Part shown: positions 60,358 through 64,000 of the stretch, in pieces
How positions within the stretch are numbered: the first letter of the stretch is position 1
How the letters are laid out: each line of letters opens with the position of its first letter
Assembly: GCA_964399635.1 (NCBI GenBank)
Contig: CAYNRU010000001.1
Coordinates: forward strand, 1-64,000
DNA length: 64,000 nucleotides
Origin: UBA4615 sp964399635
GTDB taxonomy: Bacteria > Pseudomonadota > Gammaproteobacteria > Burkholderiales > Burkholderiaceae_E
Direction: 5' to 3'
Notes under the pieces: generated by a model
Seen by the model: only the letters and a program-made list of their open reading frames with translations
What the model was told of the DNA's origin: nothing
Databases searched by the model: none
Program-made: the position numbers and the translations under genes

Positions 60358-61329
60358 ATGACCACTTTCAAGCTCATTCCGGCGCTCGTCCTCACGGCCG
60401 CCGCATTCGGCGCCAGCGCGCAGCAGTACCCGACCAAGCCGGTCGCGATCGTCGTGCCGTTCGCCGCCGGCGGACCCACGGACACCGTCGCGCGTTCGGT
60501 GGCGCAGGCGATGGAGAAGTCGCTCGGCGGCACCGTGATCGTCGAGAACAAGCCCGGGGCCGGCGGCACGATCGGCATCGCAGAGGTCGCGCGCGCGCCC
60601 GGCGACGGCTACAAGGTCCTGATCCACCACATTGGCATGGCCACCGCGCCCGCGCTGTACCGCAAGCTGCCCTTCGACACGATGAAGGACCTCGAGCCGA
60701 TCGGCATGATCAACGACGTGCCGATGACGCTGATCGTGCGCCCCAACCTCGCCGTCAATGACGTCAAGGAGCTGACCGCGTTCGTGAAGGCGAACAGGGA
60801 GAAGGTCACGCTGGCCAATGCCGGCCTGGGCGCCGCCTCGCACCTGTGCGGGCTGCTGTTCCAGCAGGCGATCGAGACCGACCTCACCACCGTGCCGTAC
60901 AAGGGCACGGCGCCCGCCATCACCGACCTGATCGGCGGCCAGGTCGACATCCTGTGCGACCAGACCACCAACACGACCGAGCAGATCCGTGGCGGGAAGG
61001 TCAAGGCGCTCGCGCTCACCGCGCCTAGGCGGCTCGACTCGCTCAAGGAGGTCCCGACCTCGGCCGAGGCCGGGCTCAAGGGCTTCGAGCTGTCGATCTG
61101 GCACGGGATGTACGCGCCCAAGGGCACGCCCAAGCCGGTGATCGACAAGCTGGTGGCGTCGCTGCAGGCCGCGCTCAAGGACCCGACGCTGGTCAAGCGC
61201 TTCAACGACCTCGGGGCCACGATGGTCGCGACCGAGATGCAGACGCCGGAGGGCCTGGGCCGTCACCTGAAGGCCGAGACCGACAAGTGGGGTCCGATCA
61301 TCAAGAAGGCCGGCGTCTACGCCGACTGA
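60358..61329 (+). CDS. Bug-family tripartite tricarboxylate receptor
   Basis: A 323-residue periplasmic receptor. The signal peptide is residues 1-20 (cut after ASA). YPTKPVAIVVPFAAGGPTDTVAR, VIVENKPGAGGTIG, TLANAGLGAASHL and LTTVPYKGTAPAITDLIGGQVD are the Bug/TctC signatures. ATG at 60358 is preferred over TTG at 60346. It is between the tartrate-dehydrogenase and glycerate-kinase genes and may bind tartrate or a similar acid; no TctA/TctB membrane genes are in the window, so it must use a distant permease. Confidence 0.92.
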   Translation: MTTFKLIPALVLTAAAFGASAQQYPTKPVAIVVPFAAGGPTDTVARSVAQAMEKSLGGTVIVENKPGAGGTIGIAEVARAPGDGYKVLIHHIGMATAPALYRKLPFDTMKDLEPIGMINDVPMTLIVRPNLAVNDVKELTAFVKANREKVTLANAGLGAASHLCGLLFQQAIETDLTTVPYKGTAPAITDLIGGQVDILCDQTTNTTEQIRGGKVKALALTAPRRLDSLKEVPTSAEAGLKGFELSIWHGMYAPKGTPKPVIDKLVASLQAALKDPTLVKRFNDLGATMVATEMQTPEGLGRHLKAETDKWGPIIKKAGVYAD

Positions 61330-61440
61330 GCATCGGCCGGGCGCCGCCTGCGGCGACCCGGTCCGCCCGCCTGGCCGCAGTATCGTCGGCCGGGCCACCG
61401 ACGGGGCGTCGCCCCGGCCGGTGCGTTACAGTCCGGGCCC

Positions 61441-62712
61441 ATGGACGCCCGACGCCTTCTCCTCGACAGTTTCCAGGCCGCGGTCGCCGCGGCCGACCCG
61501 CTGCGGATCGTCGCCTCGCACCTGCCGCGTCCCCCGCGCGGCAGGACGCTCGCGGTGGGCGCCGGCAAGGCCGCCGCCTCGATGGCGCGCGCCGTAGAGC
61601 TCGCCTGGCCGGCCGACGCCCCGCTCGAGGGTTGCGTGATCACCCGCTACGCGCACGGGCTTGCGACGCAGCGGCTGGCGGTCGTCGAGGCCGGCCACCC
61701 GGTGCCCGACGAGGCCGGCGAGCGGGCCGCGCAGCGGATCCTCGAGCAGGCGCGCGCGCTCGGCCCGGACGACCTGCTGCTCGCGCTGGTGTCGGGCGGC
61801 GGATCGAGCCTGCTGTCTTTGCCGGTGCCCTCTGTGCCGATGGAGGACCTCAGGACGGTGACGCGCCGGCTGCTGGCGAGTGGCGCGCCCATCCAGGACA
61901 TGAACGTCGTGCGCAAGCACCTGTCCCGGATCCAGGGCGGGCGGCTCGCCCAGGCCACCCGCGCCCGGGTCTGCGCGCTGGTCGTCTCTGACGTGGCGGG
62001 CGACGACGTGTCGGCGATCGCCTCGGGCCCGTGCGCGCCCGATCCCAGCACCTACGCCGACGCGATCGCGGTGCTCGCGCGCTGGGGTGTCACCGCGCCC
62101 GCCACCGTCGAGGCGTACCTGCGGCGCGGCGCCGAGGGTGGGGTCGAGGAGACGCCCAAGCCTGGCGATCCGCTGTTCGCGCGGGTCGAGAGCCGCATGA
62201 TCGCGACCGCCCACGGCAGCCTCGAGGCGGCGGCGGCGGTGTTCGCCGCGGCCGGCGTGAAACCGGTCATCCTCGGCGACACGGTGACCGGCGAGGCGCG
62301 CGACGTCGCCCAGGTGATGGCCGCGCTGGTGCGGGAGGTCCGCGGGTACGGTGCGCCGTTCGCGCCACCGGTCGCGCTGATCTCGGGCGGCGAGTGCACG
62401 GTGACGCTGCGTGGAACCGGCCGGGGCGGGCGCTGCTCAGAGTTCCTGCTGGCGCTGGTCGAGGCGCTCGGCGACCTGCCGGGCGTGCACGGGATCGCGG
62501 CCGACACCGACGGCATCGACGGCGTCGAGTCCAACGCCGGCGCGCTGATGGGGCCGGACACCGCGGCCCGCGCGGCGGCGCTCGGGCTGGACGCGCGGCA
62601 CAGCCTCGACGACAACGACGGCTGGAGCTTTTTCTCGGCGCTCGGCGACCTGGTCGTCACCGGTCCGACCCGCACCAACGTCAACGACTACCGCGCGATC
62701 CTGCTGACATGA
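61441..62712 (+). CDS. Glycerate 2-kinase (MOFRL/TtuD-like)
   Basis: A 423-residue kinase of the GckA/TtuD group that makes 2-phosphoglycerate from D-glycerate. GAGKAAASMARAVE and HPVPDEAGERAAQRI lie in the N-terminal domain, SGGGSSLLSLPVP binds phosphate, NVVRKHLSRIQGGRLA follows, and the MOFRL domain shows SGGECTVTLRGTGRGGRCSEFLL and DTDGIDGVESNAGAL. Together with the tartrate-dehydrogenase-like enzyme it would carry tartrate carbon into glycolysis. Confidence 0.92.
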   Translation: MDARRLLLDSFQAAVAAADPLRIVASHLPRPPRGRTLAVGAGKAAASMARAVELAWPADAPLEGCVITRYAHGLATQRLAVVEAGHPVPDEAGERAAQRILEQARALGPDDLLLALVSGGGSSLLSLPVPSVPMEDLRTVTRRLLASGAPIQDMNVVRKHLSRIQGGRLAQATRARVCALVVSDVAGDDVSAIASGPCAPDPSTYADAIAVLARWGVTAPATVEAYLRRGAEGGVEETPKPGDPLFARVESRMIATAHGSLEAAAAVFAAAGVKPVILGDTVTGEARDVAQVMAALVREVRGYGAPFAPPVALISGGECTVTLRGTGRGGRCSEFLLALVEALGDLPGVHGIAADTDGIDGVESNAGALMGPDTAARAAALGLDARHSLDDNDGWSFFSALGDLVVTGPTRTNVNDYRAILLT

Positions 62713-62749
62713 CGCGCGTGACTGCCGAGGCGCACGTCGGCCCGCGCCG

Positions 62750-63841
62750 ATGACGCACCTGCTCGCCTGCGTGTCGTCGCACGGCTGGGGCCACCTCGCG
62801 CAGACGGTCCCGATCATCGCCGCGCTGCGGGCCCGGCTGCCGGGGCTCGAGGTGACCGTGCGCAGCGGGCTGGACCCCACCCTGCTGCGGGCGCGCTTTG
62901 CGGCCGCGGGCCAGCCCGAGCCGCGGGTGGTCGCCGACGACACCGACTTCGGTTTCGAGATGCATGACGCGCTGCGGGTGGACGACGAGCGCAGCCTGCG
63001 GCGCTACCGCGCGCTGCATGACGACGGCGGCTGGCTCGAACGCGAGCGGGCCGCGCTGCGCACGCTGCGCGTCGACGTGGTGCTCAGCAACGTCGGCTAC
63101 ATGCCGCTGGCCGCCGCCGCCTCGCTCGGCCTGCCCGCGTTCGGCGCGTGCTCGCTCAACTGGGCCGACGTGCTCGGCGCGCTGTACGCCGGGCGCGCCG
63201 ACGTGGCTCCGATCGTGCGCGCGATGCGCGAGGCCTACGAGGCCGCCGACCTGCTGTTCGCGCTCGAGCCCGGGATGCCCTTCGCGGGCTTTGCGCGCCG
63301 GGTGCCGGTGGCGCCGATCGGGCGTCGCGGTCGGGCGCGTCGTGCGGCGCTGCGCGAGGTGCTCGGGGTGCCGCCCGGGCAGCGGGTGATGCTGGTCGCC
63401 TTCGGCGGCCTGCCCATGGCGCTGGACACCGGCCGCTGGCGGCTGCCCCCGGGCTGGACGGCGGTGGCGTTCACGGACGCCGTGAGCCAGACCGCGGCCG
63501 TGCGCGACGGTACGCGGCTCGAGGGCTGGCCGTACATCGACCTGCTGGCGTCGTGCGACCTGCTGGTCGCCAAGCCCGGCTACGGCACCTTCGCCGAGGC
63601 GGGGTTCGAGGCGCGCGACACCCTCGTCGTGCCGCGCGACACCTGGCCCGAGGCGCCGTGGCTGGTCGACTGGCTGTCGCGGCATGCCCGCTGCGCGCCG
63701 ATCGCGCTCGATACGCTGCGCGCTGGCCGCTTCGAGGCCGCGCTCGCGGCGATCGAGGCCCAGGCTCCGCGCGCCGCCGCGCAGGGCGATGGTGCGGCGC
63801 AGATCGCGGCGCACGTGGCGCGGCGGCTCGGCGCGGCATGA
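62750..63841 (+). CDS. Glycosyltransferase-like protein (GT-B fold)
   Basis: A 363-residue protein with a GT-B two-domain plan. The N-terminal ACVSSHGWGHLAQTVPIIAAL matches the acceptor-side loop of MurG/UGT-like enzymes, and the C-terminal domain has VAFGGLPMALD, LEGWPYIDLLASCDLLVAKPGYGTFAEAGF and PEAPWLVDWL, the donor-binding pattern. It has no signal peptide. The sugar and acceptor are unknown. It starts 37 bases after the glycerate kinase gene, but this link may be accidental. Confidence 0.8.
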   Translation: MTHLLACVSSHGWGHLAQTVPIIAALRARLPGLEVTVRSGLDPTLLRARFAAAGQPEPRVVADDTDFGFEMHDALRVDDERSLRRYRALHDDGGWLERERAALRTLRVDVVLSNVGYMPLAAAASLGLPAFGACSLNWADVLGALYAGRADVAPIVRAMREAYEAADLLFALEPGMPFAGFARRVPVAPIGRRGRARRAALREVLGVPPGQRVMLVAFGGLPMALDTGRWRLPPGWTAVAFTDAVSQTAAVRDGTRLEGWPYIDLLASCDLLVAKPGYGTFAEAGFEARDTLVVPRDTWPEAPWLVDWLSRHARCAPIALDTLRAGRFEAALAAIEAQAPRAAAQGDGAAQIAAHVARRLGAA

Positions 63842-63889
63842 GGGCGGCGCGGTCGATGCGGCCCGGCGCGCACGCCGCGCCCGCGGGCC

Positions 63890-64000
63890 TCAGTCCGCGC
63901 GGAACAGGTGGGCGAACGCGCGGCTGACCTCGAAGCGCTCGGGCCGCGAGCGCAGGTGCACGCGCAGACCCCCCGACAGCGTGCGGGTCGTGCGTGCGAT
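63890..64000 (-). CDS. C-terminal end of a gene cut by the window edge
   Basis: The minus strand is open from the right edge to a TGA at 63890-63892. The last 36 residues read IARTTRTLSGGLRVHLRSRP and end VSRAFAHLFRAD. It converges on the glycosyltransferase gene with 48 bases between. Too little remains to name it. Confidence 0.55.
   Translation of the reverse strand: MARTTRTLSGGLRVHLRSRPERFEVSRAFAHLFRAD

Overview
The window is about 70% G+C and almost wholly coding. TRAP carriers, two Bug-type solute receptors (one a remnant), Liv and Aap amino-acid ABC systems, CaiB and crotonase enzymes, and PEP-CTERM-like sorting signals together point to a beta-proteobacterium, most likely Burkholderiales. 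This placement is inferred from gene content; no rRNA or tRNA gene was found to fix it.

Layout. (1) 90-2883: a translationally coupled trio of MoxR-type AAA+ ATPase, zinc-motif/VWA protein and a small LCCL-domain protein, followed by a PuuE-like deacetylase. (2) 3880-6705 (minus): CaiB-type CoA transferase, isochorismatase-type amidohydrolase and CitE-like lyase, divergent from an amidohydrolase (6872-7915). (3) 7954-18605: a TRAP transporter plus catabolic enzymes, including two paralogous D-aminoacylase-like amidohydrolases, an alpha/beta hydrolase, a HisD paralogue, a nitroreductase and a 3-hydroxyisobutyrate-dehydrogenase-like enzyme; then an MFS carrier. (4) 20170-21660: a decayed patch with a truncated Bug gene, a short sorting-signal protein and an orphan open frame. 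(5) 21625-37624: seventeen minus-strand genes that look like one catabolic locus: GntR regulator, RidA, alpha/beta hydrolase, two Rieske oxygenase alpha/beta pairs, amidohydrolase, three SDRs, a complete Liv ABC importer and a Baeyer-Villiger-type monooxygenase. (6) 37890-44571: TetR-controlled beta-oxidation operon (acyl-CoA dehydrogenase, DUF2147, FadB-like fusion, thiolase). (7) 44622-48475: RuBisCO-like protein, SDR, crotonase, SGNH hydrolase. (8) 48571-49785: a second sorting-signal gene with its own sigma-54 promoter and upstream inverted repeats, but an amber codon inside its signal peptide. (9) 49833-57964: copper chaperone, crotonase, thioesterase, ATM1-type exporter and Aap amino-acid importer. 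(10) 58186-63841: NUDIX hydrolase, tartrate-dehydrogenase-like enzyme, Bug receptor, glycerate 2-kinase, glycosyltransferase-like protein.

How it fits together. Most of the window is uptake plus CoA-linked or oxidative catabolism of small organic acids, amides and cyclic compounds, each module carrying its own carrier (TRAP, Liv, Bug, Aap). The substrates of regions 2, 3 and 5 cannot be read from sequence. The most unusual signals are the MoxR/VWA/LCCL trio, the two sigma-54 promoters placed 35-39 bases before the sorting-signal genes together with the amber-interrupted signal peptide, and the Rieske/BVMO locus, which lacks any ring-cleavage enzyme or electron-transfer partner.
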